Shown: positions 26,236 through 33,759 of the stretch, one piece after another
How the letters are laid out: each line of letters begins with the position of its first letter
Position numbering within the stretch: the stretch's first letter is position 1
From: Granulosicoccus sp.
GTDB taxonomy: Bacteria; Pseudomonadota; Gammaproteobacteria; Granulosicoccales; Granulosicoccaceae
DNA: 35,760 nucleotides
NCBI GenBank assembly: GCA_023301795.1
Contig: JALZVU010000183.1
Span: forward strand, 1-35,760
Direction of reading: 5' to 3'
Notes under the pieces: generated by a model
Told to the model about the DNA's origin: nothing
The model's database searches: none
Seen by the model: only the letters and a program-made list of their open reading frames with translations
Program-made: the position numbers and the translations under genes

Positions 26236-28317
26236 ATGAACATTCTCAACCTCAAGCGACTGATCAGCGAATTACATTTAACCGGCTTAGGCGCACCATT
26301 CCTGGTGTTACTGATGTTGGTAATGATGGTTCTGCCCATACCCACCATCGGGTTGGATTTGCTGTTTACGTTTAATATCGCTTTGTCCCTGATCGTTCTA
26401 CTGGTAACGGTATACAGCACACGCCCGCTCGAATTTTCTTCTTTTCCAACGGTGCTATTGGTGGCAACCATGTTGCGCCTCTCACTTAACATTGCCTCCA
26501 CCCGGGTCGTGCTTCTGGAAGGGCATACGGGTACTGCCTCAGCCGGGCAGGTTATCGAGTCGTTTGGTAACTTTGTTATTGGTGGTAACTACGCCGTTGG
26601 TTTTGTAGTGTTTGCCATCCTCGTTATCATTAACTTCATGGTAGTGACAAAAGGTGCGGGCCGTGTGTCTGAGGTGAGCGCACGCTTTGTTCTTGATGCT
26701 ATGCCGGGTAAACAGATGGCAATCGATGCTGATCTGAATGCCGGTCTCGTAGATCAGGAGGAGGCCCGTCGTCGCCGTGCTGATATTGCTAATGAGGCAG
26801 ACTTTTATGGATCAATGGATGGTGCCAGCAAGTTTGTAAAGGGTGATGCCATTGCAGGTCTGCTTATCCTCTTTATAAACATCATTGGTGGATTTGCGAT
26901 AGGGGTAGGCCAGCACGATCTTACATTTGGCGAGGCCGCCCATAACTACACCCTTTTGACTATTGGTGATGGTCTGGTTGCGCAGATTCCATCGCTGTTG
27001 CTCTCGATGGGCACAGCGATAATTGTTACGCGTGTGTCGTCTGCGGAAGACATGGGTCAGCAGATTTCGATACAGTTGTTCAAGGACCCACGGGCTATCG
27101 TTATAACGGCGGCGCTCATTGGCCTGTTGGGTATTGTTCCGGGTATGCCCAATCTGGTTTTCCTTGCCCTGGCTGCCATGCTGGGTGTTTATGCCTACTA
27201 CTCGCGAGCGACGTATCAGACGCCCGAAGAGATCATAGAAGATGAACCCCTGCCCGAATTAAAAACAGATCTAAGTTGGGATGATATCCGCAGCACCGAT
27301 ATTCTTGGACTGGAGGTTGGCTTTGGTCTGATTCCATTGGTGGATACACGTCAGGGTGGAAAATTACCAGATCGAATAAAGGCAGTGCGTCGCAAGCTGA
27401 CTGAAGAGCTTGGCTTTCTGATTCACTCGGTACACATTCGTGACAACCTAGAGTTGCCGCCTACCCGGTATCGCATTTCAATTTTGGGTGTTACCGAAGG
27501 TGAGGCAGACTTGTACCCTGACAAAGAAATGGCGATTGGTACCGGCGTGGAGTCCAGTTCGTTAAAGGGCATTGTTACCAAAGACCCTGCGTATGGCATG
27601 GATGCAATCTGGATTAGAGTAGATCAGAGAGATTATGCACAGTCGTTAGGTTACACGGTAGTGGATCCGGGCACGGTTATAGCGACGCACATGAGTAAAC
27701 TCCTTTCGCAACACGCTGGCAGTCTTCTCGGTCACGAGGAAGTACAGGCCCTGTTGGATTCTCTGGGCAAAACTGCACCTCGGCTCGTTGAAGATCTGGT
27801 GCCCAAAATGTTGCCCCTACCTACGGTGGTCAAAGTGCTGCAGAATTTACTTGACGAAGGCATACCGGTACGCGACATGCGCACTATTGCTGAGACGTTG
27901 GCCGAGAAGGGTACAAACACTCAAAACGCTGAAGAGCTGACAGCGGCGGTAAGAGTTTCCTTACGCAGGCAAATCACAGGTCAACTTGCCTCTTTTGAGG
28001 AGACTTTGCCTGTGATTACATTGGACGCAGAACTGGAAAAGCTGTGTCTTGACTCCGTTGCCTCTGAGCATGCAGGTGGGCTGGGCATCGAGCCTGGACT
28101 CGCTGAGAGGCTCTACCAATCACTCGCCGATAGCGTTCAACGTCAGGAGATGAGCGGTGAGCCGGCTGTTCTACTTGTTAGCCCTAAATTACGGCCTTGG
28201 CTGGCGGGTATGGTACGACACACAATTCCATTGCTGAAGGTTCTGGCCTACAACGAAATCGCAGAAACCAAGCGATTGAAGGTGATAGCCAACATCGGTG
28301 GCGAAGCCACTGCTTGA
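26236..28317 (+). CDS. flhA: Flagellar export gate protein FlhA
   Basis: FlhA is the nonameric ring that receives export substrates and uses the proton gradient. It is 693 aa (E. coli 692). About eight transmembrane helices occupy residues 20–320. The FHIPEP-region motif lies at about 147–181 (EVSARFVLDAMPGKQMAIDA, DLNAGLVDQEEARRRR). The cytoplasmic substrate-binding domain begins near 345 and ends LKVLAYNEIAETKRLKVIANIG. All family landmarks are intact. It is followed by flhF after 50 bases, the order seen in Pseudomonas and Vibrio. Confidence 0.98.
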   Translation: MNILNLKRLISELHLTGLGAPFLVLLMLVMMVLPIPTIGLDLLFTFNIALSLIVLLVTVYSTRPLEFSSFPTVLLVATMLRLSLNIASTRVVLLEGHTGTASAGQVIESFGNFVIGGNYAVGFVVFAILVIINFMVVTKGAGRVSEVSARFVLDAMPGKQMAIDADLNAGLVDQEEARRRRADIANEADFYGSMDGASKFVKGDAIAGLLILFINIIGGFAIGVGQHDLTFGEAAHNYTLLTIGDGLVAQIPSLLLSMGTAIIVTRVSSAEDMGQQISIQLFKDPRAIVITAALIGLLGIVPGMPNLVFLALAAMLGVYAYYSRATYQTPEEIIEDEPLPELKTDLSWDDIRSTDILGLEVGFGLIPLVDTRQGGKLPDRIKAVRRKLTEELGFLIHSVHIRDNLELPPTRYRISILGVTEGEADLYPDKEMAIGTGVESSSLKGIVTKDPAYGMDAIWIRVDQRDYAQSLGYTVVDPGTVIATHMSKLLSQHAGSLLGHEEVQALLDSLGKTAPRLVEDLVPKMLPLPTVVKVLQNLLDEGIPVRDMRTIAETLAEKGTNTQNAEELTAAVRVSLRRQITGQLASFEETLPVITLDAELEKLCLDSVASEHAGGLGIEPGLAERLYQSLADSVQRQEMSGEPAVLLVSPKLRPWLAGMVRHTIPLLKVLAYNEIAETKRLKVIANIGGEATA

Positions 28318-28367
28318 TGTGCTTAAGCTCATCTCCTGCCATCTCATAGATTATCGCGAACCAGACC

Positions 28368-29939
28368 ATGCAACTTAGACGATTCACTGCCGACTCTACA
28401 CCAGCCGCTCTCGGTGCAGTTCGCCTTGCACTGGGCGATGATGCAATCATTCTGGCTAATCGAAAGATCGGCGAGCAAGTGGAGATCATTGCAACAGGTC
28501 AAATGGAAGATGCACAAGCTCTGGCCGATATGAGCATGAGCATGAACACTGAGGTTGGACACGAAGATGTCAAAACAACGACGAACGGCGCTACTGCTAA
28601 CCTGATATCTGGAAACCGTGTAAGGTCAGAGCAACACAATGTGGGTTCGACCACCATAGAAGAGCTTAATGCTGCCGTTGAATCTGTGGAGCAAAACACG
28701 GCACCGCTGAAGTTTGGCCGAATACAACAACCCAACAACTCGGGAGATAATCCGGTTGCTGATTCACCGGATCGTCAATATGTTAGGCGGTCTACCCGAG
28801 CAACGTCACAGCCGATCACTGATGCCGATGCGTTAGCAGCGCTTAATACTCAAAAAAACCGAGAACCATCAGTCCGTCAAACACCGCCAGTTGTTGAAAG
28901 TGTTGACAAAGAAGTTTTGCGCGAAGAGATGCAGGAGTTTGCTTCAGGCTTGAACGAAACAGTTGCACGTCAAAACGAGCAGCTCATGCAGATCGTCAAA
29001 GCGCAAGGCGCTATGGTCGATCAGTACTTCAAAGGTCTAGAAGTTAATTTATGGGGTAGTACATCCCCAAATCGAAGGTTACATCTCCAAAAATTGTTTG
29101 CACTAGGCATCGGTGCCGAGTTGGCGGTCAAGCTGGTTGAGCGCTCCGATCCTGAAGCGTCGGTGGATGATGCACTACGTCGTTCCTTTGCGTTATTAAA
29201 ATCTACGTTGCCTATTGCTGTGGACAAAACATTCAGCGTACCTGGAGTAACCATATTTTCAGGGCCAACGGGTGCCGGTAAGACGACCGCTCTGATGAAG
29301 ATTGCCACGTCGCATGTAAAGGAGCATGGAAGTGATTCCATCGTTATCATATGTGCTGATACTCGAAGAATAGGGGCTTTCGAGGAATTGCAGGCTTATG
29401 GTCGCTTGCTGGGTGTCCCAACAGTGCATGCACATGATTCGTCAGAGCTAGACAGTCTATTGAGTGCGTTTACGCACAAACAGCTGGTGCTGATAGATCA
29501 TACTTTACCGATGGATGAGGATGCTGTCGAGATTCCAAAGCGCTTGTTGGAGCCTGCTTCAGCCGACTCAGTGCGGCAATTGCTTGTGCTTTCTGCGACG
29601 TCCCAATCAGCAACTCTTGATAGTTTGCTGTCGCGTTATGGTGAGAACCGATCGGCACATTGCGTATTGACTCATCTGGACGCAGATGCTCGATTAGGAG
29701 AGATGTTTAACGCAATTATCCGACACAACGTGCCTATAGCTTATTGGTCTGATGCCGCTAGTGTACAAAAGCCACTACAGCGGGCCGATGCGTCAACACT
29801 CATCGCTACAGCGGCTGCCATGAGTCGTCGTTTACCTTCTACACCCGATGATGAATGGTTATTACGCCTAATTCAGCCAACGGACAAGATGATGTCATAT
29901 CCAGGTTATTCAAATTCCACGCATGAGGTTAAAGCCTGA
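28368..29939 (+). CDS. flhF: FlhF-like SRP-family GTPase with altered G motifs
   Basis: FlhF places polar flagella and recruits the first basal-body parts in Vibrio and Pseudomonas. The product is 523 aa. It opens with the conserved MQLRRFTADSTPAALGAVRLALGDDAIILANRK segment, followed by a variable linker. The G domain has an intact P-loop GPTGAGKTT (299–307) and ADTRRIGAFEELQAYGRLLGVP (330–351). The expected DTAG motif reads DHTL (377–380) and TKLD reads THLD (435–438). The usual NGQxVPED stretch is replaced by SDAASVQKPLQ (461–471). GTP hydrolysis or FlhG stimulation may therefore be impaired. It overlaps the next gene by one base. No flhG follows. Confidence 0.9.
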   Translation: MQLRRFTADSTPAALGAVRLALGDDAIILANRKIGEQVEIIATGQMEDAQALADMSMSMNTEVGHEDVKTTTNGATANLISGNRVRSEQHNVGSTTIEELNAAVESVEQNTAPLKFGRIQQPNNSGDNPVADSPDRQYVRRSTRATSQPITDADALAALNTQKNREPSVRQTPPVVESVDKEVLREEMQEFASGLNETVARQNEQLMQIVKAQGAMVDQYFKGLEVNLWGSTSPNRRLHLQKLFALGIGAELAVKLVERSDPEASVDDALRRSFALLKSTLPIAVDKTFSVPGVTIFSGPTGAGKTTALMKIATSHVKEHGSDSIVIICADTRRIGAFEELQAYGRLLGVPTVHAHDSSELDSLLSAFTHKQLVLIDHTLPMDEDAVEIPKRLLEPASADSVRQLLVLSATSQSATLDSLLSRYGENRSAHCVLTHLDADARLGEMFNAIIRHNVPIAYWSDAASVQKPLQRADASTLIATAAAMSRRLPSTPDDEWLLRLIQPTDKMMSYPGYSNSTHEVKA

Positions 29940-30355
29940 TGACTGGATTGATTTTAATATCAATAGCGCTAACGGCGTTGATTGGGGTCTTGTGCACGCT
30001 TTTATTCATCCAGCAAAGCAAGTTGTTAAAACAAATATTACGACAGCAAGATGTACTCGTGAATCTTGACAAGACTGTGTCAGGACTTGCAACCAGTCAG
30101 GAATCCATGAGAAAACGTATCGATCAACTTGCCACGGATGTGCTGCAGCGGGAAATATACCAGAATGCTGGTGACCGTCATCAGCTGGCAATTCAAAGTG
30201 CCAAGCAAGGCCGGAGTGTCTTTGAGTTGGTTCGACGTCATGGATTATCCACGGATGAGGCAGAGCTCGTTGTTTCGCTACATGCTCCCAAAAATCTGGA
30301 CTCGATTATCAAGAACGCGAATCTCATAGATTCTGCAACTGTTGAACTAATCTAG
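29939..30355 (+). CDS. DUF2802 family membrane protein
   Basis: The product is 138 aa. One N-terminal transmembrane helix (about 3–24) is followed by a coiled-coil stretch (about 28–75). The C-terminal motif, LAIQSAKQGRSVFELVRRHG then LSTDEAELVVSLHAP, matches the DUF2802 pattern of a helix-turn-like repeat with GLSxxEAELxxxLH. No biochemical function is established to my knowledge. In Pseudomonas aeruginosa a DUF2802 gene closes the flhF–fleN–fliA–che–mot region; here it directly follows flhF, overlapping it by one base. Its place between flhF and the stator genes suggests a role in polar flagella or chemosensory array placement (inference). Confidence 0.8.
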   Translation: MTGLILISIALTALIGVLCTLLFIQQSKLLKQILRQQDVLVNLDKTVSGLATSQESMRKRIDQLATDVLQREIYQNAGDRHQLAIQSAKQGRSVFELVRRHGLSTDEAELVVSLHAPKNLDSIIKNANLIDSATVELI

Positions 30356-30358
30356 CCT

Positions 30359-31126
30359 ATGGATATCGCAACTCTTCTAGGCCTTGTAGGAGGTATGGGC
30401 GTAATCATAGCGTCCATATTCTTAGGCGGTAGTGTAGGTACGTTCGTTAATATACCCAGTATCACGGTTGTTGTTGGCGGAACGTTCATGGTGACACTTA
30501 GCCAGATATCACTAGCTCAGTTTCTTGGCTCCTTCAAGGTTGCCGGGCGGGCTTTCAAGCATCAGTCTATACCACCAGAACAGCTGATAGAAGAGGCGGT
30601 TGCACTGGCAAACGTAGCCAGACGAGAGGGTATTCTTGCACTGGAAGGCAAAGAGATCAACGACCCGTTCCTTGAAAACGGTATCAAGATGTGTATTGAT
30701 GGTCACGCGACGGAAATTGTCAACAAGATGCTTTCCAAAGATATCAATCTGGAGCTCGAGCGGCAAAATACAGGTATTTTAATGTTCAAGTCTATCGGAC
30801 AGGCTGCTCCTGCCATGGGTATGATCGGCACCTTGATCGGTCTTGTACAGATGTTAGCCAACATGGATGATCCCAAATCCATCGGGCCTGCGATGGCTGT
30901 TGCTCTGTTGACGACGCTGTATGGTGCCGTCATCGCTAATGCTCTTGCCTTGCCAATGGCGGCAAAGCTTAAGGCCATAAGCCAGGATGAGAGATTGAAC
31001 AAGCTTCTTATTCTTGAATCCATATCAGGTATTCAGGAAGGCGTGAATCCGCGTGTATTGCAACAGATATTGACAACATATTTACCTGAGAGCAAGCGCG
31101 AAGCTGCCTTGAATGCAGGTAAGTAG
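30359..31126 (+). CDS. motA: Flagellar stator subunit MotA, PomA (sodium) type
   Basis: MotA/PomA is the pentameric half of the stator. It is 255 aa, the length of Vibrio PomA (253) and shorter than E. coli MotA (295). It starts MDIATLLGLVGG and contains APAMGMIGTLIGLVQMLANM followed by DDPKSIGPAMAVALLTTLYGA, nearly the Vibrio sequence. Thr158, Thr185 and Thr186 fall at the same positions as the PomA threonines linked to Na+ transport. Four transmembrane helices are expected, and the cytoplasmic loop carries the charged residues facing FliG. Sodium coupling is a family-based inference. motB starts 3 bases after the stop. Confidence 0.95.
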   Translation: MDIATLLGLVGGMGVIIASIFLGGSVGTFVNIPSITVVVGGTFMVTLSQISLAQFLGSFKVAGRAFKHQSIPPEQLIEEAVALANVARREGILALEGKEINDPFLENGIKMCIDGHATEIVNKMLSKDINLELERQNTGILMFKSIGQAAPAMGMIGTLIGLVQMLANMDDPKSIGPAMAVALLTTLYGAVIANALALPMAAKLKAISQDERLNKLLILESISGIQEGVNPRVLQQILTTYLPESKREAALNAGK

Positions 31127-31129
31127 ATC

Positions 31130-31918
31130 ATGAGTGAAGAGACAGAATGCGAAGAGTGCGAAGAGGGCCAGCCGGAATGGTTGGCGACCTTCGCAGATCT
31201 CATGTCATTGTTGATGTGCTTCTTTGTTCTCTTGTTATCGTTCTCTGAGATGGATTTACAAAAGTACAAGCAGGTGGCTGGCTCTATGAAATTGGCTTTT
31301 GGCGTTCAACGAGTTGTAAAAGCTGACACAATTCCGCGCGGAACGTCAGTTATCAAACAGGAATTTAGCCCTGGAAAGCCCGATCCTAGTGTTATGAAAG
31401 CTATGGAGCAGAAAAGTGAGGATGACTCACGACCTGAAATAAAAATTGACTTGCCAGCTCCGGATCAAATCACCGAGCTTCAGGAGTTACTGGAAGCCAC
31501 ACTCGCCGAAGAAATTGAAGATGATGTGCTTGAGGTTTTGGTGACTGAGGATGGCGTAATGATACGCGTAAGAGAGGCAGATGCATTTCCCTCGGGTAGT
31601 GCTGAGTTGCAACGTGGATTTATACCTGTACTGGAAAAACTGCAGACGTTCCTTAATGATACGGAAGGCAGTATCGTTGTTGCGGGACATACTGACAATC
31701 TGCCTATCGATACCTTCGCTTACCCGTCAAATTGGGTGCTCTCAGCAGCTCGCTCGGCTTCGGTAGTTCACTACCTGGCTGAAACCAGCTTCACCGATCC
31801 AAGCCGTATAGAAATACGGGCGTATGCAGATACCCGGCCAGTGGCACCTAACGACACTGTTGAGAACAGGGCGAGAAATAGACGTATTGAAATTAACCTC
31901 AGTGTTCCGGAGTCATAG
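31130..31918 (+). CDS. motB: Flagellar stator subunit MotB, PomB (sodium) type
   Basis: MotB/PomB is the dimeric stator core that anchors to peptidoglycan. It is 262 aa (Vibrio PomB 316), mainly through a shorter periplasmic linker. The transmembrane segment FADLMSLLMCFFVLLLSFSE is essentially that of PomB, with the ion-binding Asp at residue 23. A plug-like helix and GSMKLAFGVQ follow. The OmpA-like domain (about 140–260) has VAGHTDNLPID and NRARNRRIEI, the peptidoglycan-binding signatures. The Cys/Glu-rich N-terminus (ECEECEEGQPEW) resembles that of PomB. It is cotranscribed with motA; a PilZ-like gene starts 5 bases later. Confidence 0.95.
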   Translation: MSEETECEECEEGQPEWLATFADLMSLLMCFFVLLLSFSEMDLQKYKQVAGSMKLAFGVQRVVKADTIPRGTSVIKQEFSPGKPDPSVMKAMEQKSEDDSRPEIKIDLPAPDQITELQELLEATLAEEIEDDVLEVLVTEDGVMIRVREADAFPSGSAELQRGFIPVLEKLQTFLNDTEGSIVVAGHTDNLPIDTFAYPSNWVLSAARSASVVHYLAETSFTDPSRIEIRAYADTRPVAPNDTVENRARNRRIEINLSVPES

Positions 31919-31923
31919 TAAAT

Positions 31924-32514
31924 ATGTCTAATGAAGATATCGATAGGCATAATCGACGTGAGACGTTCCGGCTTGATGACACGGTAACTCTGACAGTGCG
32001 GGTGCTTGATGAAGCATCGCTTAACGCTATTACCGAAGATTTTAGTGCGTTCAGATTTCGGTACTGTATGCAGTCACATATACAGAATCAGAAAGAAGTT
32101 CGTAGGCCAAAATTAATTCGCATAAAAAAGAGGGATCCTGATATTGCGGAGTACCTTGAAAGTCTTGAGGCACAGATAGTGCAATTGGCAGAACGGTTGG
32201 ATGAGGCTAGCAATGTTTCTGGTGATGTCATTGAGATTGCCGGTAGAGCAAGCCTATCCGCTTCAGGCATTCGATTTCGCACCACCCTGCCGATCAAGGA
32301 AGGTCAGGTTATGGAAATCGGAATGGTACTAAGCACTAACAATACTCAGGTTGTTATGCTGGGAGATGTGTTGCGAGTGGAAAGCCGTTCAGATGGTGGA
32401 TTTGCTGTATCTATCTATTTCTCGCATATTCATCAAGAAGACACTGAAGCTATTGTTCGACACCTTGCTAGGTTGCAGCAGCTTGAGTTGCAAGCGCGGC
32501 GTGGTGTAGGGTAG
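31924..32514 (+). CDS. PilZ-like domain protein with helical insertion
   Basis: The product is 196 aa with no membrane segment. The N-terminus has R12-ETF-R16, matching the RxxxR motif of PilZ c-di-GMP receptors. The second motif, normally [D/N]xSxxG, reads SLSASG (110–115), so the first residue is substituted. About 93 residues separate the motifs, far more than in typical PilZ proteins, and include a heptad-like helix (DIAEYLESLEAQIVQLAERL, 73–92). The end, YFSHIHQEDTEAIVRHLARLQ, is common in PilZ proteins. It resembles PilZ variants with inserted helices, some of which do not bind c-di-GMP. It lies 5 bases after motB, suggesting control of motor speed. No good Shine-Dalgarno is visible. 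Confidence 0.75.
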   Translation: MSNEDIDRHNRRETFRLDDTVTLTVRVLDEASLNAITEDFSAFRFRYCMQSHIQNQKEVRRPKLIRIKKRDPDIAEYLESLEAQIVQLAERLDEASNVSGDVIEIAGRASLSASGIRFRTTLPIKEGQVMEIGMVLSTNNTQVVMLGDVLRVESRSDGGFAVSIYFSHIHQEDTEAIVRHLARLQQLELQARRGVG

Positions 32515-32668
32515 GGCGATATAGGACGTTGCAGTGCGTTTTGGGTTTGCGAAAATTAGTCGCTATCTACTATATTATCAACAACACTAGGGTTAAGTAG
32601 CAGTCTAACGCGCTCGTCTAGCTCATTCGAACCCGCCAGAAGCCAACTTCACACATCAGACGCTTTCT
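32515..32668. other. Convergent intergenic region without clear terminator
   Basis: This 154-bp gap separates the plus-strand stator/PilZ genes from the minus-strand filament operon. It has an AT-rich centre (about 32564–32590) but no hairpin with a U-run on either strand. No promoter or small gene was recognised. Termination may be Rho-dependent or lie inside a neighbouring gene. Confidence 0.4.
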
Positions 32669-32974
32669 TCAGTCGTCCAGTGGCATGTTGGCTAGCTGAG
32701 ACAGTGCGAAGAAGCGAGCATTTCGCCAATATCCTGCAACCACATCCGGGTGTAGCGCTACTGCGTTTCCATCAATATCACGCTCTACCACCCAATCTTC
32801 AGGAAGTCCTGCAAAACCGTAGACCTGAGCTGGCACGCCTGCTTCGAGTTGTGCTAGATGCGATTCGCCCGTGCGGGCATGCTGAAACGCTGGTTGCATT
32901 CCAGCCAGCACTGCAGTGGGATCAACACACTGCTTGTCAGTCCATTCATCTGGAGTGTTGTATTGGGCAGTCAT
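32669..32974 (-). CDS. Small hypothetical protein at the end of the fliDST operon
   Basis: The product is 101 aa and I do not recognise the family. It is soluble, rich in Ala, Asp and aromatic residues, with no transmembrane segment or signal peptide. Distinct segments are FAGLPEDWVVERDIDGNAVA and HPDVVAGYWRNARFFALSQL. It begins 10 bases after the fliT-like stop on the same strand, so it is probably in the same operon. No strong Shine-Dalgarno is seen. An opposite-strand frame (32680–32976) covers the same bases, but its position is less sensible and its composition less protein-like. A flagellar role is only suggested by context. Confidence 0.55.
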   Translation of the reverse strand: MTAQYNTPDEWTDKQCVDPTAVLAGMQPAFQHARTGESHLAQLEAGVPAQVYGFAGLPEDWVVERDIDGNAVALHPDVVAGYWRNARFFALSQLANMPLDD

Positions 32975-32984
32975 GAAACTGCGC

Positions 32985-33371
32985 TTACCCTATCGAGCTT
33001 GTTTGTGCGTAAAGATTCCTGGCTTTTACCTGAGCTGATAAATCACGATTTTCACTAAGCAATTTCCGTCTAGCGTCACGAGTCACATCTAGAATGCTTT
33101 GATCGAGCATAGTAATCTTCTCAATCAAATCTGCACGGTCGGAGGTGGACTTGACCTTACCGTCAGTATCACATGATGGTTGCACACTGTTCGCAGCTGA
33201 TTGCACTCTTTGTGTAGTATGGTTTCCATGCTGCGGGGGGAGGGCCAGTAAGGTACGACGTTCGCCATCAAGTCGGGAAAGTTCATCCCACTCGGCAGCT
33301 TCCGTCGCCTTAAGCATTCTTTGCATGAGGCTGAAAAGCTCCACAAGCTCTGTGTTGCTTAACTCCGACAT
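32985..33371 (-). CDS. fliT: FliT-like flagellar chaperone
   Basis: The product is 128 aa (E. coli FliT 121). It is helical, with an N-terminal segment VELFSLMQRMLKATEAAEWD followed by ELSRLDGERRTLLALPP. This resembles the FliT-type helix that includes a W-x-x-L/xLxxxR pattern. A polar Ser/Gln/Thr-rich loop (about 48–78) separates it from a second helical region that ends near the C-terminus. FliT proteins chaperone FliD before export. Sequence conservation in the family is low, so the call leans on position: its start overlaps the end of fliS by one base in a fliC-fliD-fliS-x operon. Confidence 0.7.
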   Translation of the reverse strand: MSELSNTELVELFSLMQRMLKATEAAEWDELSRLDGERRTLLALPPQHGNHTTQRVQSAANSVQPSCDTDGKVKSTSDRADLIEKITMLDQSILDVTRDARRKLLSENRDLSAQVKARNLYAQTSSIG

Positions 33372-33757
33372 TAGGCTGCAGCCAGGCTCTCAGGGGCTAT
33401 GGCTTGCCACGCATCTCTCAACACGTCAATGAGATGTGCGCAAACACCAAAACCCTCATCGTCCATGTTCTTTTCGGATGTGATCAAAGTAGCAACAATG
33501 TATCTATAAAGTTCAAAGAGATTGCCTGCTAGCTCATTGGTCTCGTAATCCTTTAGGCTTGATTGCAGTTCTTGAATGATAGCAATGGCTTTGTCGTTAT
33601 GCCGATGCAGGTCGCCACGTCTGCCATGAGCTACATGCTGACGGGCAATGGCAATGTTGCTAAGCGCTCCGTCATACAGCAGCGCTATTAGCTGGTGTGG
33701 TGACGCGCCTTCTACAAGCGTCGCCTTGCGAACCGATTTATATGCCTGAAGTGTCAT
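33371..33757 (-). CDS. fliS: Flagellin export chaperone FliS
   Basis: FliS binds the C-terminal helix of flagellin in the cytoplasm and prevents premature polymerisation. It is 128 aa (E. coli 136). The N-terminal QAYKSVRKATLVEGASPHQLIALLYDGAL pattern is the family signature, and ELAGNLFELYRYIVATLITS follows in the third helix. The gene lies 2 bases after the fliD stop, with no clear ribosome site, so translation is probably coupled to fliD. It overlaps the fliT-like gene by one base. Confidence 0.97.
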   Translation of the reverse strand: MTLQAYKSVRKATLVEGASPHQLIALLYDGALSNIAIARQHVAHGRRGDLHRHNDKAIAIIQELQSSLKDYETNELAGNLFELYRYIVATLITSEKNMDDEGFGVCAHLIDVLRDAWQAIAPESLAAA

Positions 33758-33759
33758 TG

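Noticed and set aside
32680-32976. Plus-strand 98-codon frame opposite the small hypothetical gene
   Set aside because: The minus-strand frame is collinear with the fliDST operon and has a more protein-like composition.
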